Shown: positions 1 to 9,059 of the stretch, piece by piece
Layout of the letters: each line of letters begins with the position of its first letter
How positions within the stretch are numbered: position 1 is the first letter of the stretch
NCBI GenBank assembly: GCA_003427395.1
Contig: BFEA01000017.1
Coordinates: 1,161,138 to 1,183,556 of the forward strand
Origin: Chara braunii
Taxonomy: Eukaryota; Streptophyta; Charophyceae; Charales; Characeae
Direction of reading: 5' to 3'
DNA length: 22,419 nt
Notes under the pieces: generated by a model
Seen by the model: only the letters and a program-made list of their open reading frames with translations
Told to the model about the DNA's origin: nothing
Database searches by the model: none
Translations under genes and position numbers: made by a program

Positions 1-459
1 GTGCATCTTTCCATGTTCTAGTGGAAGATTCACTCTCGTTTTTTTTTTTTTTTTTCAAGCACTGTCGCGTGGCTGGCCACTGCCACGATGCCTCGGCCAC
101 ATCCGAGGTAAAAAAAAGGAAAAAAAGAAAAAAGAAAGAGAGAGCATCCCGTCGCGTGGCTGGGCCACGGCCGCGATGCCTCGGCCACGACCGAGATTTA
201 AAAAAAAAAATAATAATAATGCAATTTCGCGGTGCATCTTTCCATGTTCTAGTGGAAGATTCACTCTCATTTTTTTTTTTTTTTTTCTAGCACTGTCGCG
301 TGGCTGGCCACTGCCGCAATGCCTCGGCCACATCCGAGGTAAAAAAAAGGGAAAAAAAAGAAAAGAAAGAAAGAGCATCCTGTCGCGTGGCTGGGCCACG
401 ACCGCGGTGCCTCGGCCACGACCGAGATTTAAAAAAAATAAAAAAAATAATGCAATTTC
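1..459. repeat. Two tandem copies of a 231-bp GC-rich/homopolymer unit
   Basis: Unit 1 (1-231) and unit 2 (232-about 459) align nearly end to end. Each begins GTGCATCTTTCCATG, then has a T-run, a block with GTGGCTGGCCAC, an A/G-rich tract, a second GC block ending GGCCACGACCGAGA, and an A-rich tail. The GC blocks contain short self-complementary segments that could form hairpins. Open frames here are low-complexity Lys/Phe/Arg runs, not genes. The first unit may continue left of the window. A possible diverged relative lies near 21452. Confidence 0.85.
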
Positions 460-516
460 GAACTTGTCTTCGCCCAAGCTTGGAGTTTCGAACTTGTCTT
501 CGCCCAAGCTTGGAGT
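457..516. repeat. 30-bp perfect direct repeat
   Basis: The segment TTCGAACTTGTCTTCGCCCA plus AGCTTGGAGT is present twice in tandem (about 457-486 and 487-516). It joins the end of the 231-bp repeat to the following unique sequence and looks like a local duplication. Confidence 0.9.
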
Positions 517-607
517 GGACTGTTATTCCTGCGAATTCGAAACTGTGCAGCGGTCACCCGCGGAGTTGTCTCTTATTTTTTATAACCAACGTCAGACCAG
601 GTTTACT

Positions 608-730
608 AGGGGGGTGTGATATGAGCAGGCTTCCCTAGCAGCTCCATTACTGACCTCTCCATCTATTCGTGGAGAGAATCATCAGCTGGAGAACAGGTCC
701 AGCGTCCCTGAGAACATGAATGGCGTATGT
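608..730 (+). repeat. LTR-like fragment preceded by a polypurine tract (copy L1)
   Basis: A purine run (608-614, AGGGGGG) is followed by TGTGATATGAGCAGGC, the form expected where a polypurine tract abuts the TG start of an LTR. Further in, CATCTATTCGTGGAGAG and GGTCCAGCGTCCC match segments at 18093 and 18630 in the same order. This suggests dispersed, diverged fragments of one LTR family. No matching partner LTR, target-site duplication or primer-binding site could be assigned, so the LTR reading is an inference. Confidence 0.35.
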
Positions 731-1060
731 ATGGTTCATTGATGATGCATGTCATTGAGAGTAATTGGACTGAGAATTTAAGACTAATGACCCCAAAAAG
801 TCTATCTATCTCGTCAAGTTTGCAGCAATTAAACGAGCCTAACGACACCAAGACCCACCTCACCTCGGCAATTCGCCCACTTCATCAGATAGGACAGCGT
901 CACCTTCTTTACGGTGAACGTTACGAATCTTTTGCACTATGATGCATCCTGTCCAGACGTTGAGCTCATCTTTCTGGAGCCAGATCCTCCTTCTATCTCC
1001 ATGGCCTTCATCTTTACTTCCTTCCTTTCGCCGTCCGTCGAGTCCACCTCGTCGTCGCGC
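731..1060. other. Stretch without a recognisable gene
   Basis: A plus-strand frame open from 914 leads into the gypsy RT relic, but nothing before about residue 50 of it resembles a known domain. It may be diverged polyprotein linker or unrelated sequence. No RNA gene or clear repeat was seen. Confidence 0.5.
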
Positions 1061-2031
1061 GCCGACGCTGACGCTGAGGAACTCGCACGCTATACGACCG
1101 ACCCGGAACCCGCAGTTTGTGACCTCATTCGAGAGTACCATGACGTTTTCCCATCGTCGTTCTCATACGCCGGCATCCCACCGATGCGCGACGTCGAGCA
1201 CTTCATCCAGCTTGTGCATGACTTTTGTATTCACCACCAGGCACCCTACAAACCCTCGATCCCCGAGGCCACTGAACTCAAGCGTCAGCTTGAGGAGCTC
1301 CTAAAACTTGCTTTCATTAAACCCAACAACTCCCTGTGGGTTACACCCGTCCTCTTTGCTCGCAAAGCGGATGGAACTCTCCGTCTCTGCATCGATTATC
1401 GCGGTCTCAACCGCTACACGATTAAGAGTAGTTACCCCATGCTTCGTTCCGATGAGTTGTTCGATCGCGCTTAGCAGGCAACCGCTTCTTCACGAGTATT
1501 GATCTTCGTAGCGGTTATCATCAGATCCGTGTCGCTGTAGCAGATCAACCGAAGACAGCGTTCTGATCGCCCTTCGGCCACTATGAGTTTACGGTGATCC
1601 CATTTGGCCTCACCAACGCACCCGCTACCTTCCACACGGCGATAAACGACATCCTCAGGGACATCCTAGAGCAGTACGTTCTCGTCTACCTCAACGATAT
1701 CTTGATCTATAGTCGTACCATTGAGGAACATTTCAGATACCTCCGCGACGTCCTTGACTGCTTGCGCAGACATGGCTCCTACGCCAAGCTGAGCAAGTGC
1801 CGCTTTGCCCAACACAAAGTGAATTTCTTAGGAGTCAGGACACTACGTGTCTGACCAGGGTCTCCACATGAAGGACGTGAAGATCACTGCTATTACGGAG
1901 TGGCCTGTCCCCACATCTGCCAGTCAGCTTCGCAGTTTCACATTTTTCTGGACCTCACTAGTTACTATAGTAATTTCATCCAAGGATACGCTAGGTATTC
2001 CTGCGTCCTTACCTTTACCCTCCTTCGAAAG
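1061..2031 (+). pseudogene. Broken Ty3/gypsy reverse transcriptase fragment
   Basis: This was part of the pol polyprotein of a Ty3/gypsy LTR retrotransposon and would have copied element RNA into cDNA. In order one reads IREYHDVFP, then the fingers ([20 protein letters not shown], about 1378-1437), then IDLRSGYHQIRV (about 1498-1536), FGLTNAPATFHTAINDIL (about 1600-1655) and FLG (about 1828). It ends with SYYSNFIQGYA (about 1960-1995), where the RT-connection would continue. It is dead. The frame shifts near 1468 (two extra bases), a TGA lies at 1564-1566, and further shifts occur near 1835 and 1942. The catalytic YLDD reads YLND (1687-1698). No protease, RNase H or integrase is visible around it. 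The family call is firm; the clade is not determined. Confidence 0.9.
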
Positions 2032-2088
2032 AACCAGTCTAGGCCATACCCGTGGCGTGGCCTGGCTTGGGGGCAGTTCCCCAGGGTT

Positions 2089-2236
2089 GTGGCCTAGGCA
2101 TCTCGGTCGTGGCCCAGCCACGGGCGTGGCCTAGGCATCTCGGTCGTGGCCCAACCATGGGCGTAGCCAAGACATCTCGGCCATGGCCCAACCGCGGGAG
2201 TGGCCTAGATAGCGCGACCGTGGCATAAGCTAGCGC
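2089..2236. repeat. 37-bp minisatellite, four units
   Basis: Units begin at 2089, 2126, 2163 and 2200, exactly 37 bp apart, each starting GTGGCCTAGGCATCTCGG or a close variant. The last unit decays into unique sequence. The core TCTCGGTCGTGGCCCAGCC is the reverse complement of GGCTGGGCCACGACCGAGA, a composite of the GC blocks in the 1-460 repeats. The gypsy relic is therefore flanked by related GC-rich arrays in opposite orientation. Confidence 0.9.
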
Positions 2237-2523
2237 GAGAAGAAACACTTTTGCCTGTGCAGTCAAGCACTAACAATCCACATCATGACAGGGATAAAAC
2301 CCAACAGACCAAAACATCCACCATCGATCATCACACATGGAAACAACAGATCAGCAACGCCCGATCAAGAGGAGTGATTACAAACCTTCTGAGATGATGG
2401 GAGGAGTAGGAGAGAGAGAGAGAAGGGAGAGATGGAGAACTCGGATAGAAGGAAGAAAAACACACTAGATAGCGCAACGATCGAGGCCTTCGTTAAAACA
2501 AAATGAAGTGCAAAAAAACCTCC

Positions 2524-2592
2524 TGGCGATCGCCCCGACCGGTCTCGGCCTCACCGCTAGAGTGAAGCAATATCAAGGGGCTAGCGAGCGCA
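2524..2592 (-). ncRNA. Decayed type I hammerhead ribozyme, unit A
   Basis: It is at the same pseudo-LTR position as the unit B ribozyme. On the minus strand, helix I (CCCC pairing with GGGG, then G-C) is better preserved than in B. The catalytic core is broken: CTGATGA reads TTGATAT and GAAAC reads GAGAC. Most of helix II (GCTTCAC with GTGAGGC, one G-U) and CCGGTC at the cleavage side remain. It is presumably non-cleaving. Confidence 0.7.
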
Positions 2593-3242
2593 TGCTCGTA
2601 ATGGTTTTTCTTCTTACTTGAATACTACGAAGGTTCATGAAGAAACATCCTGAGTATCCACCAAAAATCATAAGTCGTGGCTCCGCTACCTAAGAAAGCA
2701 GGAAAACAATGGCGGAAAAGAGGGAAGGCGGGAGGCAGGGGATCCTGCAGAGCAGCGAATGTAGAGACCGTGCTAACATGGCCTAAGAATTGGAAATGGT
2801 TTATAGGGACAAAAGCGGGCAGGTACAGGAAGGCCCAGCTATTCGGAAAATAGGAATCTGTGAAGGTGAGAACACTCATATCCCACTTGTAACAGGTCAG
2901 AGATCTTGAAAGTAAGTCGTCATGCGACCGAGTGGATGTCGGCAGCATATATCGGAAAAAACTTAGATATCCAGGGCGTGCAATCTCCCTAAACGCCAAG
3001 AAAGATGCAGGCGATATGTCACAGAGTTCTCCCAGACTTTACAGGAGATGCGGGGAAAAGAAAAGAAAACAAAGAAGGGAAGAGAAAAGGAAAGAGACAA
3101 CAGGCCTAGAAACGGCTGGGTGGAAGCATAGTAGGAAACTGATTGCGGAGTCGGGAACGGAAAACGTGTGAACCAAAGAGGGGAAAAAAGACAAAGGCGG
3201 AAAAAAAAAGGGAAAGACAAAGAAAGATAGAGGGGTAGATGG

Positions 3243-6200
3243 TTATATGTTTTTAAGCTGCGAGAAAATTTGTTTCCCACTCCTGGCTTCTAGGGCCTCT
3301 AGGCCTATCTCAACAATGTCGGTCCACTCGTCCAAAGCTTCGTTGTGCTTGCCTTAGACTTCCCGCATGACCTTGAAAAAACAAAATCAGTGAAACCCCT
3401 TCAGGCGCATCTCTCGTATTAAAGAAACCAGTGCCAACCCCACTCCTTCATAATCTGAGGAGTGGGTGACGAGCCTATGAAATTAGCTTTTTAACACAAC
3501 TTTTTTGAATTGGGTAGGCCAGAACGACCAATAATTCTGTGTAGGCATAAATTCTCATAATCTTGTGGGGCTCATACTGCCATAATGTAGGCATGTTTTT
3601 CGTATCCGCAAGGCATTTGAGTGCAGGAGGATGTATACGACACACCATCATGCGGCCTAAGAAACCCTACTTACCTTTACCATAATCCGTATAAGGTCAT
3701 AGGATCTAGTAAACATCTCAAGTAAGCAGAAAGTATTTTGTATATAATCCTCGTTGTCTTTCAGAACCAAAATGAAGACACTAACATCATCGATCAGTCG
3801 GATGCCGATAAAATACCTAGCATCCGTACCAATCGACTAAAAAAACATAAACTCGTTGTACGAGTAGAGCAAGTAAGTCAAAGCGGGACTGAAACTCTTA
3901 CCCATTGGTATGTCGGTTGTCTGTCTAATGATCATACCGGCCACACTTGCATATGAGGTCCTCAGGTCATATTCAACGAAATCAATGATCGTACCGAACT
4001 TGATAGTCAACGACCCAGTTTCACCAAACCCCTTAGCAAAACTAACCTCCTAACCAAAACGATTAACTCTCACTCTGTTGTACCTTTTTCCAACGTGCAC
4101 ATCACTACCCAGTTAACAACGACAATGATTGACTTGTGAGCCTCAGGTAGCTTTACAACATCTCTTTGATATCGAAGTTTGCAGTCGAAAAACAACCCTT
4201 TACTATTTTCGAAGCTTGTTTATCAATCTGAATAATGAAGTTTTGGAGCAAAGGGGTGGCTTTAAGATTGAAGTGCGAACCTTTGGGAATGTTCTAAAGC
4301 AGAATTCACAGCGTGAGCTATGATTTTGCAGGCCTTAACGCCAGGTTCCGAAAAGGACGACAATATGGGTCGCCATCGGGAGATGTCCTTGTGCTTCAGG
4401 ATACCATACTAGTTACCCATCGTGCCTCTATCATTCTATGGTCCTATCTTGTCCCCTTTGACTGCAAAGTATTTGTTCCTACATGATTCTAGAACTTCAT
4501 TTGAATTCGAATCGACTACCAAGAACCCTCGGTTATCCCAAAACAGGCCTGCCAATGCATGGAAATATATAGATTCGCTTTACACTAACGTGTCTCCAAT
4601 ATTATGGTCGATAGGACATACTACAAGATTCGTATGTTTCTGCTCCCCGCTTTGTAGAGTGCGAGACTTCACGTCGTCCAAGGTCAAGCCCTCGTACAAG
4701 CATTTTGAAAGCTCGCGTCCAGTCACTGTCAACTTACCTGGGCAGTTGGCCAAGCAGTTCTCCAAAACCTTCCAGACATAGATCTTAGAAATAACCTTGG
4801 TGAGAGGTAAGGAGTTCCTAGAATAACGAAGAAAATCAGAAAAATCTGTTAGCTCGGAGAAACAAAAACAAACATGCCCTCCGTCGTTTCTGGGAACGCG
4901 ACCATCAGTTGTGGTGCAACTACAATATCTGGCGACAATTATGGCCATCCGCCTATGATTGTGCAACTGTTGGCTTATAGATTTTGGTGCGGTCCAAACA
5001 AAACGAAGTCTTGATATCATAAACTCAGCTAAACATTAAAGCTCACATTTTCTCATAATTTCTCTCTTCCCCATCTTAATAACCTCTAACTTCGCAATAT
5101 TCTCCGAAAAAACGCATTTAATAATAATAGCAGTCAAACACTTGAAGCTACACTCGCTTCTAAGTGCTTTGCCGACCACCCCCTTGAGTATTGCACGGGT
5201 CCTTCCATTTTTAAGAAAGTCGATGCAATTGTATAGTTTTATGAAAACACTTATCTCAAAGGAGTATAACAATTTTCTGGACTGTGGTAACTGCAACAAA
5301 GATATCAATACGAATTTTCTTTGATGAACAAGATTATTTCGTGCTCTAATATGAATAAGTAAAAATAAACCCCCGAAAATGAAAAACCCTTTCACATTTT
5401 TAAAAAACTGTTTAGAGCCATTGTGGTCGATGATGGTCCAACCGAAGGTTTTCCTCAGACGACCGCAACCATCGAAAAAATGGCCACCGTCCCTAGTTCA
5501 GACAGTCACAGAGAACTTTCTATAAGAGATAACATAAATTAATGCATCATACAAGCAAAAAATCCCCCCAATCCCTTTGTTAAATAGTGCACTTCCAATG
5601 GACACGTCCCAACGAATGAGACCAGTGGCTACATTACCACCAGTGAGCACCAACGTTTCCCTTTCCGCAAAGGCTTTGCGTTCCCTCTTCCCCTTTCTCC
5701 TACAGTAACCCCGCCTATGTTTTCTTTGTGCGTTCAAAGCAAGCGCACATCTAGCAATGCAAGACCACTCGACTTCCCTAAGCTCCCTTGAACCCGCAGA
5801 TAGCAAAGGTTACCATATGGCGACGTAGTTCTCCCATTCCTTCGTGGCTAACCATCTTTCTAACTTATGGTTGCGTCTTCTTGACGCTTGGTTCCCGGAC
5901 CAACCGTGCTCATCCCATCTATCATCAACGTCCCTTGTTGTAGACCCGATATAGGTGGCTTTGAGCAATGGCGATAGTAGGACATACACGCATCCGCCCT
6001 TTCCTTTACAGATGTCATAACCTCCTTTGATAAAGTTCATCCACTGGTCCAAGAACTTTTCTCCCCATCTAATACCACCGGCAGAACCAGAAAGAGAACT
6101 ACAAGCCTCATGATTTCCTCCTTTCGCCACTTCTCAAATCCTCTAATCATTCTCATTTTCCCGGTTGTCAGCATCTGCTCGGCATTGTTGCCATACCCAA

Positions 6201-6294
6201 CAAAGGTTAAGATAGGATTATCAAGGGGGGTTCTCCTCTTCAGTTTCCTCCACCAATTCTTCGACATGGTCCCATTCGTCCTCTTCTTCAGCAT
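3243..6294 (-). pseudogene. PLE ORF2, unit A: GIY-YIG endonuclease plus Penelope-type RT (broken)
   Basis: ORF2 encoded the endonuclease-RT that nicks target DNA and primes reverse transcription. It starts at ATG 6294 (MLKKRT), overlapping the ORF1 end by 74 bp, and ends at a TAA (3243-3245) shared by all copies, about 1,017 codons. The GIY-YIG core is complete: VYVLLSP, ten residues, YIG, then RWDEH (about 5989-5906). No obvious CCHH zinc motif precedes it, as reported for Chlamys. A linker follows; YCSC (about 4927-4916) could be the CxC motif of this clade, though B lacks the first Cys. RT signatures are RPILSSFSEPGVK, motif A FDIKEM (about 4176-4159), motif B IPMGKSFSPAL and motif C RLIDD (3800-3786). 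Breaks include a 1-bp deletion just before the EN, TAA 5810-5812, a TGA near 5495, TAA 5036-5038, TAGs near 4415-4435, a shift after motif A, TAG 4050-4052 and TAA 3483-3485. Confidence 0.88.
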
Positions 6295-8147
6295 CCCCGT
6301 ATGCCACCCCCGTATCCAACCCGAACACGAATTTCAACGAGGTCAGCAACCATCTCCTTCTTGTTGTGTACTTAATGTTATCTTTACCACACAACTTAAT
6401 TAACTCTTGTTTGTATTTTCACATCAGCTTCTTCTCCATATCTTTTCAGTATTTCCTTCTCCCACTAGGTTCGAGATTCGCCACCACCGCCTTTCTGCCC
6501 TCCCTGACCCCGTCAAAACCCAAACCGGACGGAGTACCAATCCTAACAGCCGAGAGTGATCTTGTCACATGTCTCACAATGCCCGCAACCAATGCAAAGA
6601 TGGCAGCCAACCTTCCTGTGGGACGTCCAGACGTCGGGGTAGTTGCATCCAGTGTGGACGATGGCCCTGCATCATTGTGAGTCGCTGGCCTAAGCGTCGG
6701 TGCCATGCTCCGTGTAACAGGCCGGTTCCCTGTCGGGGGAATCTGCTCATGAATAATGGCATTGGCGGCTCTTCGTGCTACGAGAGCTGGGTCATCAAAG
6801 GAGGGAGACGAAGGTGGGCTAGGAGGTCGCTGAGAAGGGATCTGAGCTTGAGGGGATTGAGGACGTTGGGGAGAAGGGCGAATATCCTGGGGGGTTGGAT
6901 TGTCCGTACAAAGCGAGGAAGGATGATTGATAAGCGTGAGGGAGGTTGAGCAGCATGTGGATTCACACAATTAGAGGGGTCAAGATCAACAGAGGTGGAG
7001 GGAGGTTGGGCTACTATCGGGATCGTGCGATCTAAGGGGGTCGAGGTTGGTTGCTTGGCTGGAGCCGTTCGCGCTGCAGGTGCGGTTCCCTGGAGAGGGG
7101 CTGGTTCAATTCTTGGCGGCATCACGCGCTGATTGGCATCCAGTCGTTCAATTAGGCCAAGCATGCATTCGAACATCTAGTCGCTCCTCTCCTGCACGTG
7201 ATCAAATTTTATGTTCTTTTATAACAGATTGTGTTGCACATTGTGCAGGTTTATCAACAATAATCCTGCAACCAACATCTCGATCTCGTTAACGCATTGC
7301 CTAGGCGTCGGTGGCGGAACGTTCAATACCCCTCCCATCTCCTCCTGACATCTTTTCTTGTTGTCTCCGTTCCCACCGTTACTAGCGGCTTTATCTCCGT
7401 CAATGGCTTTGCCTTCCTTGTTCTTCCCAAAGCGTTCCATTGGTTGCTTGTTTTCTTCCTCACGTTTTACGTCCATTTCCTTGGTTTTTTCATCGACAAT
7501 TTTTGCCAATCTCGCCTCTTTCTCAGCCTCTTTCTTGGCCTCTTCTTTGACCTTTTTTGCTTGAGCCTCCATCTCCACCCTTTCTTGTTCTTCTCGCAGT
7601 CTTTTGTCGTTCTCCAATCTTTGCATCTCACACATCTCTCGGCTTTCGTAGGCGATCTCTCGGATCAACGACACCATTTCACTGTCTCCTGCTCTGGTTC
7701 TCGAATTCCAAGTGTTCCATCCGTTACTGCCTTGGTATGGCAGTGCATTCCTGGGCTGGTAAGGAACTAGAGCGTTCGATACTGGAGCGCCAGGATCATA
7801 GGACACAAGTGGGTGGGTATTAGAAGTTTTTAAGAACCCTGGTTCAGCAATGAGGGTGGGAAAGAAGGGGGGGCGGAAGAGGATGAAGGAGTAGTGTTGA
7901 AGTGGACCGTAGAAGATGGAAGGGGCAGGGGAGGAGAGGATGGGGCATACTGAGAAGTGGGAGGTGGGGCTAAAAGAGGCTGTCCTCTGTAAGATTGACC
8001 GCCATAGGTCGGTCCCGAAATCGGACCCGATATCGGTCGGCCACTAATGACACCACCGCCCCTCATCGGAAGCGGACAGTTCCTGGGCCAATGGCCATGT
8101 TGTCCGTAGTTAAAACATGCCCCATATGGAACATAATGGTCCCCCAT
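6221..8147 (-). pseudogene. PLE ORF1, unit A: gag-like protein with zinc knuckle and coiled coil (broken)
   Basis: By position upstream of the RT and by composition this is a gag-like RNA-binding protein; the function is inferred. From ATG 8147 it has a CCHC-type zinc knuckle whose second Cys is Tyr (CFNYGQHGHWPRNC, 8117-8076). Next come Gly/Pro/Ser-rich sequence and NALVPYQPRNALPYQG, then a highly charged coiled coil rich in Glu/Lys/Arg (about 7677-7423). A Pro-rich region, the motif RPVTRSM, a conserved SLSAVRIGTPSGLGF segment and a strongly acidic C-terminus ending at TGA 6221-6223 follow. A 10-bp insertion near 7830 (absent from B), in-frame TGA codons near 6430 and a frameshift near 6350 break it. 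It is not a known family I can name. Confidence 0.7.
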
Positions 8148-8400
8148 CTTCAGCAGGCACTGGCTTCCTTCTACACCGCTGTTGTGGCATCAACAAACTA
8201 ATCTGCTTCAGCCGCGGGAGGATATCCCTGGATGGTACCTTCAATGCTGGGGCGTCCACCAATCTGTGAGCGTCACAGTGGTTAACTCGCTAATGTAGGT
8301 TAGAGAAGGAGAACAAGTCTCAAGCACTAACACTCCTTATCATGACAGGGATAAACCCCAACAAACCAAAACATCCACCATCGATCATCAGACATGGAAA

Positions 8401-8467
8401 CAATTGGAAACCTTCCCAAATGGAGCAACGCCCGATGAAGTGGAGCAATTGGAAACCTTCCCAAATG
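8401..8467. repeat. 22-bp duplication inside the unit B pseudo-LTR
   Basis: CAATTGGAAACCTTCCCAAA followed by TG occurs at 8401-8422 and again at 8446-8467, a 45-bp period. Units A and C have a single shorter version here, so this is a private tandem duplication in B. Confidence 0.85.
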
Positions 8468-8593
8468 ATAGGAGGAGTAAGAGAGAGAGAGAGAAGGGAG
8501 AGATGGAGAACTCGGGTATTAGAAAGAAAAACACACTAGATAGCACAATGATTGAGGTCTTCGTTAAAACAAAATGAAGTGCAAAAAAGCCTC

Positions 8594-8662
8594 CTGGCGA
8601 TCGTTCCGACCGGTTTCGGCCTCACCGCCAGAGTGAAGCCTCATCAGGGCACTAGCGAGCGC
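8594..8662 (-). ncRNA. Minimal type I hammerhead ribozyme, unit B (complete catalytic core)
   Basis: A self-cleaving RNA motif on the coding strand of the PLE. Read on the minus strand: CTGATGA (8647-8641), then helix II GGCTTCAC / GTGAGGCC (8 bp, one G-U, loop TCTGGCG), then GAAA, then CCGG and TC, with GTC at 8610-8608. Predicted cleavage follows 8608. Every core position (CUGAUGA, GAAA, UH) is present. Helix III is only the self-complementary ACCGGU, as expected of minimal hammerheads thought to work as dimers. Helix I is short and imperfect in B (GCC with GGA), but is five base pairs in A and C. It lies about 6.2 kb downstream of this unit's ORF1 start and about 445 nt upstream of unit A's ORF1 start. 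Confidence 0.85.
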
Positions 8663-9059
8663 ATGCTCGTAATGGCTTTACTTCCTACTTAAATACTACT
8701 AAGGTTCCCAAAGAAACATCCCGAGTTTCCACCCAAAATTGTAAGTTATGGCTCCGCTACCCGAGAAAGCGGGAAAACATTGGCCGGAAAGAGGGAAGGC
8801 GGGAGGCAGGGGATCTTGCAGAGCAACGAATGAAGAGACCGTGCCAAGGTCTGTGAATGCGGGGGATGTGGCGAAAATAAAAGAAAAGAAAGAAGGGCAG
8901 AGAAAAGGAAAGAGACAACAGGCCGAGAAACGGGTGAGTGGAAGCATATTAGAAAACAGATCGCGGAGCCGGGACCTGAAAACGTGTGAACCAAAGACGG
9001 GAAAAAAAACAAAGGCTAAAAAAGAAAGGGAAGACGAAGAAAGATAGAAGGGTAGATGG

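Larger units (their letters stand above)
2263..8319 (-). mobile_element. Penelope-like retroelement, unit A (nearly full length, decayed)
   Basis: This is the left-most unit of a head-to-tail minus-strand array. The repeat period is defined by the TCAAGCACTA block at 2263, which recurs at 8320 and 15034. On the minus strand the order is ORF1 (8147-6221), ORF2 (6294-3243), then a purine-rich (plus-strand) 3' region and a pseudo-LTR with a decayed hammerhead ribozyme (2524-2592). The order GIY-YIG endonuclease then RT is the permuted arrangement of the Naiad/Chlamys PLEs rather than canonical Penelope (RT then EN). The left edge at 2263 abuts non-PLE sequence just after the 37-bp minisatellite. 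Private frameshifts and stops show it is inactive. Confidence 0.85.

Noticed and set aside
1-638. Overlapping open frames on both strands rich in Lys, Arg and Phe runs
   Set aside because: They translate homopolymer and GC-repeat units duplicated in tandem, and show no domain or consistent coding pattern.
4580-5020. Selenoprotein-type recoding (UGA) as in some Naiad elements
   Set aside because: The UGA codons seen in ORF2 are private to one copy and face sense codons (Arg, Leu, Trp) in the other, so they look like decay. The shared stops are UAA or UAG.
6461-6480. tRNA-like T-loop sequence (AGGTTCGAGATTCGCC)
   Set aside because: It lies inside PLE ORF1, has no accompanying acceptor, D or anticodon arms, and is changed in the unit B copy.
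7047-7823. Long plus-strand open frames (for example 7297-7770 and 7557-7823)
   Set aside because: They are antisense shadows of the coiled-coil part of PLE ORF1: Glu/Lys codons read backwards give Phe/Leu/Ser. The minus strand carries the conserved protein.
8010-8300. Upstream extension of ORF1 through VPALKVPSR(D/E)IL or SIEGTIQG frames
   Set aside because: Each candidate frame is blocked by stops or a frame change before the zinc knuckle in both copies, so the start was kept at MGDHYVPYG. A short lost upstream exon or region cannot be excluded.
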